DNA from: Parasedimentitalea marina
Lineage (GTDB): Bacteria; Pseudomonadota; Alphaproteobacteria; Rhodobacterales; Rhodobacteraceae
Assembly: GCF_004006175.1 (NCBI RefSeq)
Contig: NZ_CP033219.1
Span: 1,798,001-1,862,000, forward strand
Length of the DNA: 64,000 nucleotides
Reading direction: 5' to 3'
The notes under the pieces were generated by a model. It was not told where the DNA came from. It searched no databases and was given only the letters and a program-made list of their open reading frames with translations. Every line of letters starts with the position of its first letter. Position 1 is the first letter of the stretch. The translations under genes and the position numbers were made by a program. Below, piece by piece: positions 53,676 to 62,924 of the stretch.

Positions 53676-54068
53676 ATGAGCGACAAAGAATTGACGATAG
53701 ATCCCAGCCTAAATGTTTTGGGCGAAGACCTTAAACCCTGCTCCACATCTCCGGTAACAGGGTTTTTTCGCGATGGCTGCTGCAATACTGGGGCTGCCGA
53801 TACGGGAAAGCACACTGTTTGCTGCATCATGACCAAAGAGTTCTTGGCCTTTTCAAAGTATATTGGAAACGACCTTTCGACGCCTCGCCCAGAATTCCAT
53901 TTTGCCGGACTGAAAGAGGGAGATCGGTGGTGCCTGTGTGTGGATCGCTGGCTGCAAGCACATCAAGAAGATGCAGCGCCGCATATCGTTCTTGAAAGCA
54001 CCCATAAGAACGCTCTTAGGACTGTTCCGCTGGAAGTCCTCAAAAGGAAAGCCGTGGATATCAACTGA
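53676..54068 (+). CDS. DUF2237 family protein
   Basis: The 130-residue protein has the pattern NVLGEDLKPCSTSPVTGFFR, DGCCNTGAADTGKHTVCC, MTKEFLAFSKYIGNDLSTPR, GDRWCLCVDRW. The family is widespread in bacteria; its conserved Cys and His residues suggest metal or cofactor binding, but no function is established to my knowledge. Start ATG 53676 has GAGGA 8 nt upstream; TTG 53673 is the first in frame but less likely. Confidence 0.88.
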   Translation: MSDKELTIDPSLNVLGEDLKPCSTSPVTGFFRDGCCNTGAADTGKHTVCCIMTKEFLAFSKYIGNDLSTPRPEFHFAGLKEGDRWCLCVDRWLQAHQEDAAPHIVLESTHKNALRTVPLEVLKRKAVDIN

Positions 54069-54087
54069 ATGTCCCGTCAGCAGTCGC

Positions 54088-54201
54088 TCAATCCGTAACG
54101 ACACATGATCCTCGTAATCGAAGCCGTCCCAGTCCGAGGATGCGTTTGAGGTGAGCGACGAGTCTCTCGACTTCATTCGTAACTTCATCAAGATTTCGCA
54201 T
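54088..54201 (-). pseudogene. IS1182-like transposase C-terminal fragment
   Basis: MRNLDEVTNEVERLVAHLKR, ILGLGRLRLRGS resembles the end of IS1182/IS5-type transposases (VERLFAHLKRILGLDRLRLRG, from memory). About 32 codons remain, then the match and the frame stop. Confidence 0.4.
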
Positions 54202-54285
54202 TGTTAGGTTCTGGCGACATCGCGGGCAACCTGGCTGGCGTCCTCTTGTTCTTTGCAGCTTCTGAATACTAAATGAAATACCTTT

Positions 54286-54304
54286 GACCCTCGCAAAAAG
54301 GGTC
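54286..54304. terminator. Bidirectional terminator candidate
   Basis: GACCCT/AGGGTC arms around CGCAAAA, between the convergent DUF2237 and LysR genes. Stem is six pairs; TTTG follows on plus and AAAGG on minus, so termination is more likely on plus. Confidence 0.4.
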
Positions 54305-54323
54305 TTTGAAAATTGTGTTTGGA

Positions 54324-55223
54324 TTAACTTGGTTGCCTATTTTTCAGAAGTCTCTCCTGAACAGCTCCGATAACTTCCATAACGGATTTCGGTGTCAGAT
54401 TCTCGTATGCATGAACGGCATAGACTGGTTTTTCTTCAAGCACATGATCGGGAAAAACTTCCACTAAATCCCCGCTTTCAATCTCCTTCCGGATCGCCAG
54501 ATCGGGGAGAAGTGCTACGCCTAAGCCCTCTCTGGCGAATGCCACCAGAGATTCGACCGTGTTACAGTGGAAAGTCGGTTGGAAGAATACGTTGAGAGGC
54601 TTCCTTGTCGTCCGATTTTGCAGCTTATGTTCGACCAATCTAGGCTCTCGGATGTGCGAGATATAAGGCAGCATTTGAAGGCCTGACAGCCCGTCCGTGG
54701 GTGTATCGCGCAACAAATCGGGTGAGGCGCACAGAATATCTCGCAGTGCGCCAACTTTTCTGGCTTTTAGGCTGCTATCGGCTAATGCGCCCACCGAGAT
54801 GGACAGATCAATCCCGCCTGCCACCAAATCAAGACGCTGGTCATCGGCGATGACGGTCGGCCTAAGCAGCGGATATTTTTGAACAACTTGCGCCAAAGCA
54901 GGTGCGACGACTGGGGCCATCATGGCATGCGGGGCCGTGATGGTGATGGGGCCTGATGGTGTGGCGCCGAACGCCTCCATTTCAGTAGACGCTCTTTGGG
55001 AGAGAGCCAGAACCTCCTTGCAGCGCGCGTAATACCGCTCCCCCGCAGGCGTCAGGGTCAACTTGCGCGTCGTTCTATTGGCCAGCTTGACGCTCAGTTG
55101 CTCCTCCAGCCGCTTGAGGTTTTGGCTTACGGCGGATTTGGCCAGGCTCAACTCGTCGGCCGCCAAGGTGATGGAGCCTTTCTCCGCGATTGTGACAAAG
55201 GTCAACGGCAGGGTGGACAGCAT
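54324..55223 (-). CDS. LysR-family regulator
   Basis: The 299-residue protein has the LysR HTH (ADELSLAKSAVSQNLKRLEE) and a standard effector domain with SLVAFAREGLGVALLPDLAI. It is divergent from the SnoaL-like gene at 55363, with interleaved inverted repeats in the gap. It is probably the regulator of the SnoaL-like and VOC genes. Confidence 0.9.
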   Translation of the reverse strand: MLSTLPLTFVTIAEKGSITLAADELSLAKSAVSQNLKRLEEQLSVKLANRTTRKLTLTPAGERYYARCKEVLALSQRASTEMEAFGATPSGPITITAPHAMMAPVVAPALAQVVQKYPLLRPTVIADDQRLDLVAGGIDLSISVGALADSSLKARKVGALRDILCASPDLLRDTPTDGLSGLQMLPYISHIREPRLVEHKLQNRTTRKPLNVFFQPTFHCNTVESLVAFAREGLGVALLPDLAIRKEIESGDLVEVFPDHVLEEKPVYAVHAYENLTPKSVMEVIGAVQERLLKNRQPS

Positions 55224-55238
55224 AGCTACTTGTTCTCC

Positions 55239-55271
55239 AAAAGTGAACAGACATTACACTTTTCGTCTGTT
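55239..55271. promoter_or_regulatory. Interleaved inverted repeats in the divergent promoter
   Basis: AAAAGTG (55239-55245) pairs with CACTTTT (55257-55263), and AACAGAC (55246-55252) pairs with GTCTGTT (55265-55271). The two palindromes are interleaved, giving closely spaced sites typical of regulator binding regions in a divergent LysR promoter. Confidence 0.45.
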
Positions 55272-55362
55272 TTTGAAACAAAGAAAAACGATCAAAGTAG
55301 CTCCATCAGCAAGCAGACGTCGCATCGAAGCGCGGCTCATCAGTTCAAAAAGGACCGCTCAG

Positions 55363-55830
55363 ATGACGAGCCTCAAAACCACCATTCGCGCAGCAACACT
55401 TATGTCTGCGGTTTTTCTGACCAGCCTGCCTTCCAATGCGCAGGACGCCGAGGCATACTCAGCTAACGATCTGAAGGTGCAGCTTGCCGTGGCAACCGCC
55501 AGTAAAGCTTGGAAAGATGCGTTCAACGCAGGCGATGCTGCCGGCGCCGCAGCCATGTATGAAGATGATGCCATTATGGTTGTCAAACCCTTCGGTACAT
55601 TTTCCGGCAGAGACGAAATACTGGCATTTTGGGCAGATATAATCGGCAAAGGCTTTGACGATGTCGTTTACGCCAACACGATCACAACTGTTCTGGACGG
55701 AGAGTCGGCACGTGTCGCCGCAGATTGGACAATGAACAAGGCGCGCGGCATCATCACCAACGAGCTTTGGGTGGTTCAACCAGATGGCCGCGCGCTCCTT
55801 AGCGAAGATCATTTCGAGATCACCCAATAG
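55363..55830 (+). CDS. Secreted SnoaL/NTF2-like (DUF4440-type) protein
   Basis: The 155-residue protein has a signal peptide (AATLMSAVFLTSLPSNAQ, cleavage after NA near residue 26) and an NTF2-like fold: WKDAFNAGDAAGAAAMYEDDAIMV, FGTFSGRDEILAFWADIIG, RVAADWTMNK. Function in such proteins is varied (isomerase, binding, cyclase). Start ATG 55363 has AAAGGA 8 nt upstream; the frame is open further upstream but crosses the regulatory sites. Confidence 0.82.
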   Translation: MTSLKTTIRAATLMSAVFLTSLPSNAQDAEAYSANDLKVQLAVATASKAWKDAFNAGDAAGAAAMYEDDAIMVVKPFGTFSGRDEILAFWADIIGKGFDDVVYANTITTVLDGESARVAADWTMNKARGIITNELWVVQPDGRALLSEDHFEITQ

Positions 55831-55883
55831 CCCGTTGGCATAACAACCTGCAAAATATCTTGCCCTGAACTTAGGACCAACCT

Positions 55884-56633
55884 ATGCCCAAGATTGAAAC
55901 ACTGGATCTCCGTGTGCGCGACCCAAACACACAGGTGAAATTCTATTGTGATGTCTTGGGCATGAAAGACATAGGCGACGGGTGCGTCAGCTATGCAGAT
56001 CAAGAGACGGCCCTGCGTTTTCTCAAAACCGAACGGTCTTACACGCCTCACCCCCATGATCTTTATTGGAAAATCGCACTTGCAGTCCCCGACATCGAAC
56101 TGGCCTGTCGGCAATTGCAAGACAGAGGTGTGTCGGTTGGCACTCCCAGTCAATTCCGCGACGTCGGGTATTTGACAAAGATTGTTGATCCAGAAGGGCT
56201 CGTCATTGAGTTGATTGATCATTGGTTTCAGGGCAACAGACCCGACGGTCCTGTCAATCCAGATTTTCTGGGCGGTGGCGCGCACCTGAACCTTCTGACG
56301 CTGCGCACTGCGGACATCGACCCGATCAAGCGGGCCTGTGCAGAATGGGGCATGACGCCCTTGTCGGTTCAGCCCGTCACGCCCTATGGGTATACCTTGT
56401 ACTTCTTTGCCTTCACTGCAGAAACCCCGCCGTCGACTGATCTGATGGCGGTTGAGAACCGGGAATGGGTATATCAAAGACCATACACCGTTCTGGAAGT
56501 GCAGCACCTGCATAGTATCGATGCGGTCGGTCTGCCTGATCCAGGCAAAGCTGGCTACGCTGGGATGACCGTGTCCGGCGTTCCCGGACTTGAGCATAAT
56601 GCTGGCGGCATCATGGTCTCGTCAGGGAATTAA
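55884..56633 (+). CDS. Two-domain VOC-family dioxygenase/lyase-like protein
   Basis: The 249-residue protein has a vicinal-oxygen-chelate N-terminal domain (LDLRVRDPNTQVKFYCDVLG, TKIVDPEGLVIELIDHW with a metal-type Glu) and a second one (GGAHLNLLTLRTADIDPIKR with the metal-type His). It resembles extradiol-dioxygenase or glyoxalase relatives; the substrate is unknown. It is 53 bp downstream of the SnoaL-like gene and likely cotranscribed. Confidence 0.8.
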   Translation: MPKIETLDLRVRDPNTQVKFYCDVLGMKDIGDGCVSYADQETALRFLKTERSYTPHPHDLYWKIALAVPDIELACRQLQDRGVSVGTPSQFRDVGYLTKIVDPEGLVIELIDHWFQGNRPDGPVNPDFLGGGAHLNLLTLRTADIDPIKRACAEWGMTPLSVQPVTPYGYTLYFFAFTAETPPSTDLMAVENREWVYQRPYTVLEVQHLHSIDAVGLPDPGKAGYAGMTVSGVPGLEHNAGGIMVSSGN

Positions 56634-57014
56634 CCCGGATCTGACAGACCGCAATAGATAGCCTCTCCCGGCAGCCGATGGCTGGCAGATGGCCACAAGC
56701 GGCATCAAAGTCAGCTCTGCCGACCTTGCAATTGTATCTGCCCATTTTCCGAAATTCGAAAGCCGCCTTGCAGTGGTTAGCAACCTCGGCAACAGCGGCA
56801 CAGGGCCCCCCGCGAAGGGCCTGCTCAAACGGGGGCGATCAAAATGCGAGCAGGGGCAAATTTGCCGCCAAGACCCAAAATGTCACTCAATTTTGGCGAC
56901 AGACACCCTAACTTTGGCACAATTTACGCGCGAGACTTGATTTGAGCCCGGTACAGCCACAACATGCAGGCGAAGGCATTCTACCTGAGGAATGACGGAT
57001 GAAAGGGCAACGAG
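56634..57014 (+). other. Gene-free gap
   Basis: I see no gene. Two overlapping short frames (56678-56940) have no recognised motif. The promoter of the gene at 57015 should lie here. It contains the GC-rich AGGGCCCCCCGCGAAGGGCC near 56802. Confidence 0.3.
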
Positions 57015-58169
57015 ATGGCGACGCATACGCTTACAAGGACATTCAAGGCACCAGTGCTTTCGAGCAAAAAGGACTCTGTTCTTTTTATCGAACCCGCTGT
57101 GATCTCGTTCGACCTGGATTTCGACACCGGTTCTGACAAGGACAATATGGCTCTTCGCAAAACGCTGGACGATTCATTTGATAAACTCTGCAGGTATGCG
57201 CTGAAGTGGTTTTCTAATGATTTTTCAACATTGTTCGTTGCGATAACGCGGGCGCGAGAAAAGGCTCAGATTGCAGGTGGTTGGGGTGGACTTGGGGTGA
57301 TTATTGACCCCTCGTGGAAAGTTGAAGCTGAGAAGCTGGTGAAAAAATTCAACCAAAGAATGCAGACCGCATTCAAAAGCTGGTCCAAAGCCGTGGTTGT
57401 GCGCGTTGACAAGGTGATGGAGGAGTGGAACCAGCGCAACAAGGCTTCGGCATCGGTCAAGGTCAAACGCGTCGGAGAGGTTGCGTCGTCACTGGCCGGT
57501 CTGGTGTGGGGCGGGGCAACGATTGTTGTCAATCCGACTGCGGCGGTCAGCATGCTCAGTAAGCTGAACGCATTGAAAAATCAGGTTTATGACGCCGCCA
57601 CGGGGCTGGAAACCAAGCGCGCCAAGGTCGATAAGGAATTGACCATCCTGATAGAGTTCTGTGCGGTGCTTGAAAAAGAAGACGAGCAGACATGGACACA
57701 ATGGGCCAAGAAGAAGGCCATGTCGGTCAGCAGCATTACGGCGAACCTCAGAACGGCAATCTCACAATATGAAATGGCGGTGATCCACCTGGCCTCCCAG
57801 GAGAAAAAACTGGGCACTGAAATCCGCAAACTCAAGGCGAACACAGATAAAGAGCAGCTTGAGTTGGATGCCGAAATTGGCCGTCTCGAAGTGCTTCACA
57901 AACAGGTTAGCGACAATGTCGTGAAGATTAGGCAGGCTCGGGACAGCCGTAAGGATCTGATCAAGAAATATAACCTGAAATCGGCCAGCGAAAAGATGCG
58001 GAAGACTTTGGGGAAATCGGTCAAGGCCGCATCCGTCGATATGTCCAAAAAGATGTCCATCCAACAGAAATTCATACAGAATGTGAGTGATGTGAATTTT
58101 GAAGTGAGTTTCGACGAACTGACCAATGGGCTCAAAGTCCGTAAACACACCATTCGGCTCAAGCTGTAA
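57015..58169 (+). CDS. Helical protein of unknown function with central hydrophobic stretch
   Basis: The 384-residue product has no signal peptide. A beta-rich start (residues 1-38, ending in VISFDLDFDTGSD) precedes long helices. A hydrophobic, Gly/Ala-containing stretch at about 155-190 (VASSLAGLVWGGATIVVNPT) interrupts them, and residues 250-350 form an amphipathic coiled-coil-like region (LGTEIRKLKANTDKEQLELD, AEIGRLEVLHKQV). This layout is that of alpha-helical pore-forming toxins or of structural rod proteins, but no homologue is recognised. It is convergent with the LysM-like gene at 58587. Confidence 0.72.
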   Translation: MATHTLTRTFKAPVLSSKKDSVLFIEPAVISFDLDFDTGSDKDNMALRKTLDDSFDKLCRYALKWFSNDFSTLFVAITRAREKAQIAGGWGGLGVIIDPSWKVEAEKLVKKFNQRMQTAFKSWSKAVVVRVDKVMEEWNQRNKASASVKVKRVGEVASSLAGLVWGGATIVVNPTAAVSMLSKLNALKNQVYDAATGLETKRAKVDKELTILIEFCAVLEKEDEQTWTQWAKKKAMSVSSITANLRTAISQYEMAVIHLASQEKKLGTEIRKLKANTDKEQLELDAEIGRLEVLHKQVSDNVVKIRQARDSRKDLIKKYNLKSASEKMRKTLGKSVKAASVDMSKKMSIQQKFIQNVSDVNFEVSFDELTNGLKVRKHTIRLKL

Positions 58170-58586
58170 TGGCAAGGGTCAAATCAGTCACCAATCGTCG
58201 CCATCCCGCATTGCATTCTTCAATATCGGTTAAGACGATACAGACGTCACAATTTGCAAATGGAATATTTGAACACGGCGAGTATTTACCGAGTGTAAGC
58301 TGCTGAATTCAGTATGACACAACGTAAGCAGCCGCAGGTAAGCGACAGGCAATATAAAGTACTCGCCGCCGCACAAAGAGACACCCTGGATATCGTCGAA
58401 GATACTTGGGCTAAGCATTCCAATTGCGCAACAGAGATCAGGCATGGATTTTGAAGACTTTGAGGAAAGCGGCTTTGGCCCTGCATTTCGTTCGTGCGAT
58501 CTGAGGCTGTTGGGATCGGGGCAGGGCTATTCGATCTACTGATCTGGGCCGCTCACCCCTTTTCTTGTTTTGGCTTTCCTGACAGA
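58170..58586. other. Gap between convergent genes of unknown function
   Basis: No gene or clear terminator hairpin is supported in this 417-bp intergenic stretch. Short frames occur on both strands with no motif. Confidence 0.3.
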
Positions 58587-59870
58587 TCAGGCCGCCACTT
58601 CGATCTTCTCCAACTCCTTGATGATAGGCTTGCGGTTGCTTTTGATTACGCTGCGTGCAAGCGCCTGCGCAGCTTTACCGCTGGCCAGTTCCCGGGCAAT
58701 CGCTTGCGCCAACTTTTCTTCAGACTCGCGTCCAGTCAGTTTCTTGAGCGCCGCCTTGACTGCTGACACCAGCAGGCCTTCGTCCTGGCTGAATATTTTC
58801 TTGGCATGTGCCTTCATCGTGCCAGCACTTGTGCGCGCCACAATCTTGACCGCTTCTTCAATCATCTTTTCCTTCCCGATGGCTGTCATCAGACTGGGTG
58901 CCTTCAAAAGTGCTCCCACCTCGTCGCGCAAAACAGCGCGCACGATCTGTGGAAACGACTTCGACAGAATTCGGCTGAACTCCTTGAAAAAGGCAGTTGC
59001 CATAGAGCCACTTAGTAATTTGCCAACCAGCGCGCCTTCGGCTCCGCCAACGACCATCTTGGCATAGAGTGTAAAGGCAATCTCTTCAAAGTTCCGCTCT
59101 TCACCGGCAACTTTGCGGCCAATTTCGTTACCTGCGCCTTTGACCAGCGCGGTGCCTGCACCGACAGCGGCGGCTATCTCAACAGCAGTGAACGTGCCGC
59201 CAACGACAGCGGATGCGCCCCCTGTAGCAAGCGCCCCGGCTACGATAAAGGCATAGTCATCGACGAACTGGACTGCCTTCACACCTTTGGTCGCCCCGTC
59301 ACACATCTTGCGGCGATAGTCGTCTGACGCCTTGACGTAGGCGTCTATTGCGCTTTGCGCCTTTTTCCCCGCGGCCGTCACCTGCGAAAACTTACCACCA
59401 AGGATCTTCTTTTGCAGATCGCGCAACGCCGTTGAGGCCGCGTTCATCTCTTTGAGCGGGACGCGGGCGTTTGTCACGTTCTCGACCAATGCTGCAAAAA
59501 AGCCGGATATGGCGTTATCGTTCGCGATGCTGGCGAGGTAGAGGTATTCGTCGTCGTAGATCTTTTTCGTCTTGAACAGCGGCGTCAGCAGTTTAGCGTT
59601 CATATCCGCGATGATCTTTTTCTTGGTCGCCGGCCATTCTTTTTCGGGGACCAGATAGACTTTGCGATCCAGCTCAACTTTGTGATATTTGATCCTGCCA
59701 TCCCAAAGGACAAGCACGTCGCCTTCTTCAAGCTTGTCTGCAACTTTGCGTTTCTTGCGCAGGGCCGCGTTGCCCTTAAGATTCCAGACACCGATCCAAT
59801 CGGTGATCTTGTACTTGCGCATAGCAGTCTTAAAGTTTTCGCCCTTTTTCAGTTTGTACTTTAGGAACAT
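58587..59870 (-). CDS. LysM-like domain protein with glycine-zipper hydrophobic region, function unknown
   Basis: The 427-residue protein starts with a LysM-like module (residues 1-56: MFLKYKLKKGENFKTAMRKY, ITDWIGVWNLKGNAALRKKR, KVADKLEEGDVLVLWDG) of the kind seen in phage, T6SS and contractile-injection-associated proteins. Residues 205-250 contain Gly/Ala-rich hydrophobic helices (FIVAGALATGGASAVVGGTF). The end is Lys/Ala-rich and helical. There is no signal peptide. AGGAG lies 7 nt before the ATG. A secreted effector, toxin or assembly protein is possible; I cannot decide. It follows the LysR gene at 60047 by 176 bp on the same strand. Confidence 0.75.
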   Translation of the reverse strand: MFLKYKLKKGENFKTAMRKYKITDWIGVWNLKGNAALRKKRKVADKLEEGDVLVLWDGRIKYHKVELDRKVYLVPEKEWPATKKKIIADMNAKLLTPLFKTKKIYDDEYLYLASIANDNAISGFFAALVENVTNARVPLKEMNAASTALRDLQKKILGGKFSQVTAAGKKAQSAIDAYVKASDDYRRKMCDGATKGVKAVQFVDDYAFIVAGALATGGASAVVGGTFTAVEIAAAVGAGTALVKGAGNEIGRKVAGEERNFEEIAFTLYAKMVVGGAEGALVGKLLSGSMATAFFKEFSRILSKSFPQIVRAVLRDEVGALLKAPSLMTAIGKEKMIEEAVKIVARTSAGTMKAHAKKIFSQDEGLLVSAVKAALKKLTGRESEEKLAQAIARELASGKAAQALARSVIKSNRKPIIKELEKIEVAA

Positions 59871-60046
59871 AAATCCACTCCTGTGAATGCGGTGCGCATC
59901 GCACCCCGAGTTTGTTGATCATGAAATGAAGCTGAGGAAATAATTCAGCGGGTCTTTGAATGACCTCTAGATAGGCAACAGGCCGCAGCTGCAGAACCAG
60001 CGTCTGTGCAGGGTGCTTATGCAAATTTGCAAGAATGGCAGTAATT

Positions 60047-60904
60047 TTAAGGCAGAAATACTTGCTCGAATTGCTCGCGCAGGGTCGCAACCACGGCTTC
60101 GACTCGCCGGACTTTCAAAGTGTCAGGATGGACGTGTAGATGCAGGGAGCGGGTCAATTGCGACTTGGGTCCGTCAATCGCCTGCAGTGTCGTATCCTGC
60201 TCTCCCAGACACATCGGCAAAAGCCCTTTCCCAGCCCCGCTCCGCACAGAGGCAAGGATCAGCCCCGCATCTGTCACCGTCACACGTAACTTGTCCGCAT
60301 CGCCCCGGTGGCGGTTCCAGTAGCGAACCGGCGCGCGGTCCGGTGCGTCTTCGTCGTAAAAGGACACCCAGTCAAGCGCATCGGGATCGCGACCCTTGAG
60401 CGCGTAAAGCGCGAAGGGCACATCACCAAGTCGCAGAGCGGTATCACCGTGCTTCGGCGGTGCCTCGAACCACAGCGACACCGTCGCGTCAGAGCGGACG
60501 GGTGACGTCGGCGCCTGTGTCAGCAGCCGTACATCCACGTTGGGATACTGTGCGAGGAAATTCGGCAGCACCCGTTCAGACAGCCGGTTGAGGATCCATG
60601 CGTTGCCAAAGATGCGCACAAGACCTGAAGGGCCACCTGGGCGTTCATCTGATGCACCTTCAACAAAGACATCAACTGCCTGTTCCACGGCCTCAGCCAG
60701 CGGCAGTAGCCTTTCGCCAGCATCGCTCGCCTGCAGCCCGGTCTTGGAGCGTTTGAACAGCACCGTATCGAGAGCGACTTCCATACCAGACAACCGGCGG
60801 CTGATCGTGGACTGGTCAACCTCGAGCATGATCGCTGCGCGCGACAACGATCCGCCGCGCGCGACGGCCAGCAAGATTTTCAGATCGTCCCAGTTGAGGG
60901 GCAT
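60047..60904 (-). CDS. LysR-family regulator
   Basis: The 285-residue protein has the HTH AAIMLEVDQSTISRRLSGME (about residues 22-41) and a reduced effector domain. ATG 60904 has AAGGA 8 nt upstream and is preferred to the earlier in-frame ATG at 60928. It is on the same strand as the LysM-like gene, which it may control, but the 176-bp gap leaves this open. No divergent target gene is visible. Confidence 0.88.
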   Translation of the reverse strand: MPLNWDDLKILLAVARGGSLSRAAIMLEVDQSTISRRLSGMEVALDTVLFKRSKTGLQASDAGERLLPLAEAVEQAVDVFVEGASDERPGGPSGLVRIFGNAWILNRLSERVLPNFLAQYPNVDVRLLTQAPTSPVRSDATVSLWFEAPPKHGDTALRLGDVPFALYALKGRDPDALDWVSFYDEDAPDRAPVRYWNRHRGDADKLRVTVTDAGLILASVRSGAGKGLLPMCLGEQDTTLQAIDGPKSQLTRSLHLHVHPDTLKVRRVEAVVATLREQFEQVFLP

Positions 60905-61159
60905 GGGCGCTGTCCTTGCAAAATGCAACGCTGCCGGGCCGCATCCGCCGATCTGCGCTACGCAATTTTTTCCACTTTGCTTGCGGTTGTTTCAAGCAAT
61001 TTGACAGTAGCATCGCATTTCATGTATGTCAGCGCCACAGCTCTGTTCATCCTGGCGATGACGTTCCTATCGGCCGATTGATTGATTTCCGACCGCCTTT
61101 GCCCTGAAGTTTTGTACGGATTTCATCACACGTTACATTTTTTGGTTAAATCTGGTCGA
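60905..61159. other. Gap downstream of recombinase remnant
   Basis: I see no gene or repeat copy here; it presumably contains the promoter of the LysR gene at 60904. Confidence 0.3.
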
Positions 61160-61311
61160 ATTGCTTTGTCTGGGTGACCAAGTAAAAGCTGAACCAAGCG
61201 TAAGTTTCCTGTCTTACTGTAAAACTGTGAAACCTTGATGCGGCGCATCGTATGCGTTCCATGGGCGCTTAGGTCTAGCCCACCGAATTTGACCCACTCA
61301 CAAACCAGCCG
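61160..61311 (-). pseudogene. Tyrosine recombinase fragment
   Basis: RLVCEWVKFGGLDLSAHG, THTMRRIKVSQFYSKTGNLR, LVQLLLGH is the C-terminal catalytic part of the same integrase family as the gene at 10627, retaining HxxR (HTMR) and the GH box; the Tyr region is lost (LLLGHPDKAIRPD). It contains the segment that is deleted in the other remnant. About 50 codons remain. Confidence 0.65.
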
Positions 61312-61333
61312 TTCAAAAAAACAAGGCGGGAAC

Positions 61334-61361
61334 GACCGTGTTCGCTGATGCAAACACGGTC
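61334..61361 (-). terminator. Terminator hairpin of the que operon
   Basis: GACCGTGTT and AACACGGTC form a perfect 9-bp stem around ten bases, 10 nt after the queF stop. The U-run (minus strand TTTTTTT near 61321-61315) comes some 12 nt later, so it is not a textbook intrinsic terminator. Confidence 0.55.
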
Positions 61362-61371
61362 TAACATTTGA

Positions 61372-61839
61372 TTATCCACGGCCACGATATGTTGGGACAC
61401 CCTGGTCCGGTATCCAAACAGTCGAAGGCTGCTCACCAGTTTGGTAGAAAATATCAATTGGAATGCCTCCGCGTGGATACCAATAGCCGCCAACGCGAAG
61501 CCACTTGGGTTGCAACAATTCCACCAGTCGCTTGCCAATGGTAACTGTGCAATCCTCGTGAAAGGCGCCGTGATTGCGAAACGAACCAAGGAACAGTTTC
61601 AGCGATTTGCTTTCGACCAGCCAGTCACCGGGAACGAAATCTAGTACGATGTGGGCAAAATCAGGTTGCCCGGTCATAGGGCACAGCGATGTGAACTCGG
61701 GCGCAGTGAAACGCACCGCATAGTCCGTTCCAGCCTGCGGGTTCGGAACGCGTTCCAACACCGCCTCTTCTGGGGAGTTGGGCAACTCGGTTTTACCACC
61801 AAGCTGGGTCAGATTTGCATAGATGTCTTCGTTAGCCAT
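61372..61839 (-). CDS. queF: NADPH-dependent 7-cyano-7-deazaguanine reductase QueF
   Basis: The 155-residue (short, type I) enzyme has the catalytic Cys53 in [11 protein letters not shown], Asp60, and Glu76 with [14 protein letters not shown], the QueF signature, plus HEDCTV. It reduces preQ0 to preQ1 in tRNA queuosine synthesis. It is the last gene of queC-D-E-F, 12 bp after queE, and a hairpin follows. Confidence 0.96.
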   Translation of the reverse strand: MANEDIYANLTQLGGKTELPNSPEEAVLERVPNPQAGTDYAVRFTAPEFTSLCPMTGQPDFAHIVLDFVPGDWLVESKSLKLFLGSFRNHGAFHEDCTVTIGKRLVELLQPKWLRVGGYWYPRGGIPIDIFYQTGEQPSTVWIPDQGVPTYRGRG

Positions 61840-61851
61840 TGTCTTGTTCCT

Positions 61852-62571
61852 TCAAACGCCGCGTTTGTTGCCCCAGACGAGCACATGCAGCTGTGGCAGG
61901 ATGGTGGGAGTATACCAGTGATCTCCCAGAGTTTTATCGATCAACCACTCATAGCGGTGCATGATGCCGTCCATGTCGATCTCGGCATCCTCGGCCTCGG
62001 GCGGCGGTGGAGTATGGTTGCCGGGTTGCAGGTACAGTGGCAGGTCGGGGTAGCGGGCAGCGACGTTGCGCGCCCAGTCATAGTCAGCCTCGTCAAAGAT
62101 CACGATTTTCATCACCGTTTCAGCCTGCTTGGCCTGGTTGATACAATCGTCGAACTTGGCCCAATCCACTGTTTCCCCTGAGGATGGGGGCTTGGGGCTT
62201 AGGATCAACGTGGACAGATCACTGAACCAGCTTTGTGCAACTGAACCCTGGGTTTCCATGACAAAACGATATCCTTTGGCATGGCCTAGGGCGATCAGGG
62301 GCGAGAAGTCCTGAATGGCCGGATTGCCGCCGGATAGGGAAACGGCTAGGGGCACGCCCCCAGACAGATGCTCGACCTCAGCAAAGATGTCCGCCGCGCT
62401 CATCATTTTCCAGTCGTGGCGGAATTTGCTGTCCACCGCATGCAGGCTGTCACACCACGAGCAGCGATAGTCACATCCACCCGCCCGCACAAAGACGGTA
62501 GGAACCCCGATCACGGCGCCTTCACCCTGTATGGTTGGGCCAAAAATCTCAGCGATACGTAAGCGGTTCAT
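61852..62571 (-). CDS. queE: 7-carboxy-7-deazaguanine synthase QueE
   Basis: The 239-residue radical SAM enzyme starts [20 protein letters not shown] with the CDYRCSWC iron-sulfur motif (CxxxCxxC; residues about 33-40) and SGGNPAIQD. It converts CPH4 to CDG. Its ATG overlaps the queD stop by ATGA. Confidence 0.95.
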   Translation of the reverse strand: MNRLRIAEIFGPTIQGEGAVIGVPTVFVRAGGCDYRCSWCDSLHAVDSKFRHDWKMMSAADIFAEVEHLSGGVPLAVSLSGGNPAIQDFSPLIALGHAKGYRFVMETQGSVAQSWFSDLSTLILSPKPPSSGETVDWAKFDDCINQAKQAETVMKIVIFDEADYDWARNVAARYPDLPLYLQPGNHTPPPPEAEDAEIDMDGIMHRYEWLIDKTLGDHWYTPTILPQLHVLVWGNKRGV

Positions 62572-62924
62572 GGTCGATACTCAGCCCAGGTTTTGGGGGT
62601 CTCGCTGATCCGCACGGCGCTGGTTTGGGGCCAGCGCGCCTGACAGAATTCATAGATTTTCTTGGCCAGAAATTCCGAGGTGACCATATCGTGATCGAAG
62701 GCCTCGTTCAGATGGCGGTGATCCAATTCATCGTCGATCCAGGACTTGAGCGGCGTTAGCTCGCGATAATCGAGGACAAAGCCATTCTGGTCCAACTCAT
62801 TAGCGGCCAACTCTACTTCAGCGATGTAATTGTGCCCATGCATGCGGGAACAGGGGTGATCGCTGGGCAGGGCGCAAAGCTGGTGACTGGCGGAAAAGTG
62901 GAACTCTTTGGTGATCCGATACAT
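62568..62924 (-). CDS. queD: 6-carboxy-5,6,7,8-tetrahydropterin synthase QueD
   Basis: The 118-residue protein has the metal-binding HFSASHQL and MHGHNY His residues, a catalytic Cys in the HPCSR segment, and LDHRHLNE. It converts dihydroneopterin triphosphate to CPH4. Start ATG 62924 overlaps the queC stop (TGATG); the ORF start far upstream is rejected. Confidence 0.95.
   Translation of the reverse strand: MYRITKEFHFSASHQLCALPSDHPCSRMHGHNYIAEVELAANELDQNGFVLDYRELTPLKSWIDDELDHRHLNEAFDHDMVTSEFLAKKIYEFCQARWPQTSAVRISETPKTWAEYRP

Noticed and set aside
55809..56597. 262-codon minus-strand frame opposite the VOC gene
   Set aside because: The plus-strand VOC protein has clear domain motifs and a gene-like spacing; the minus frame reads as its shadow.
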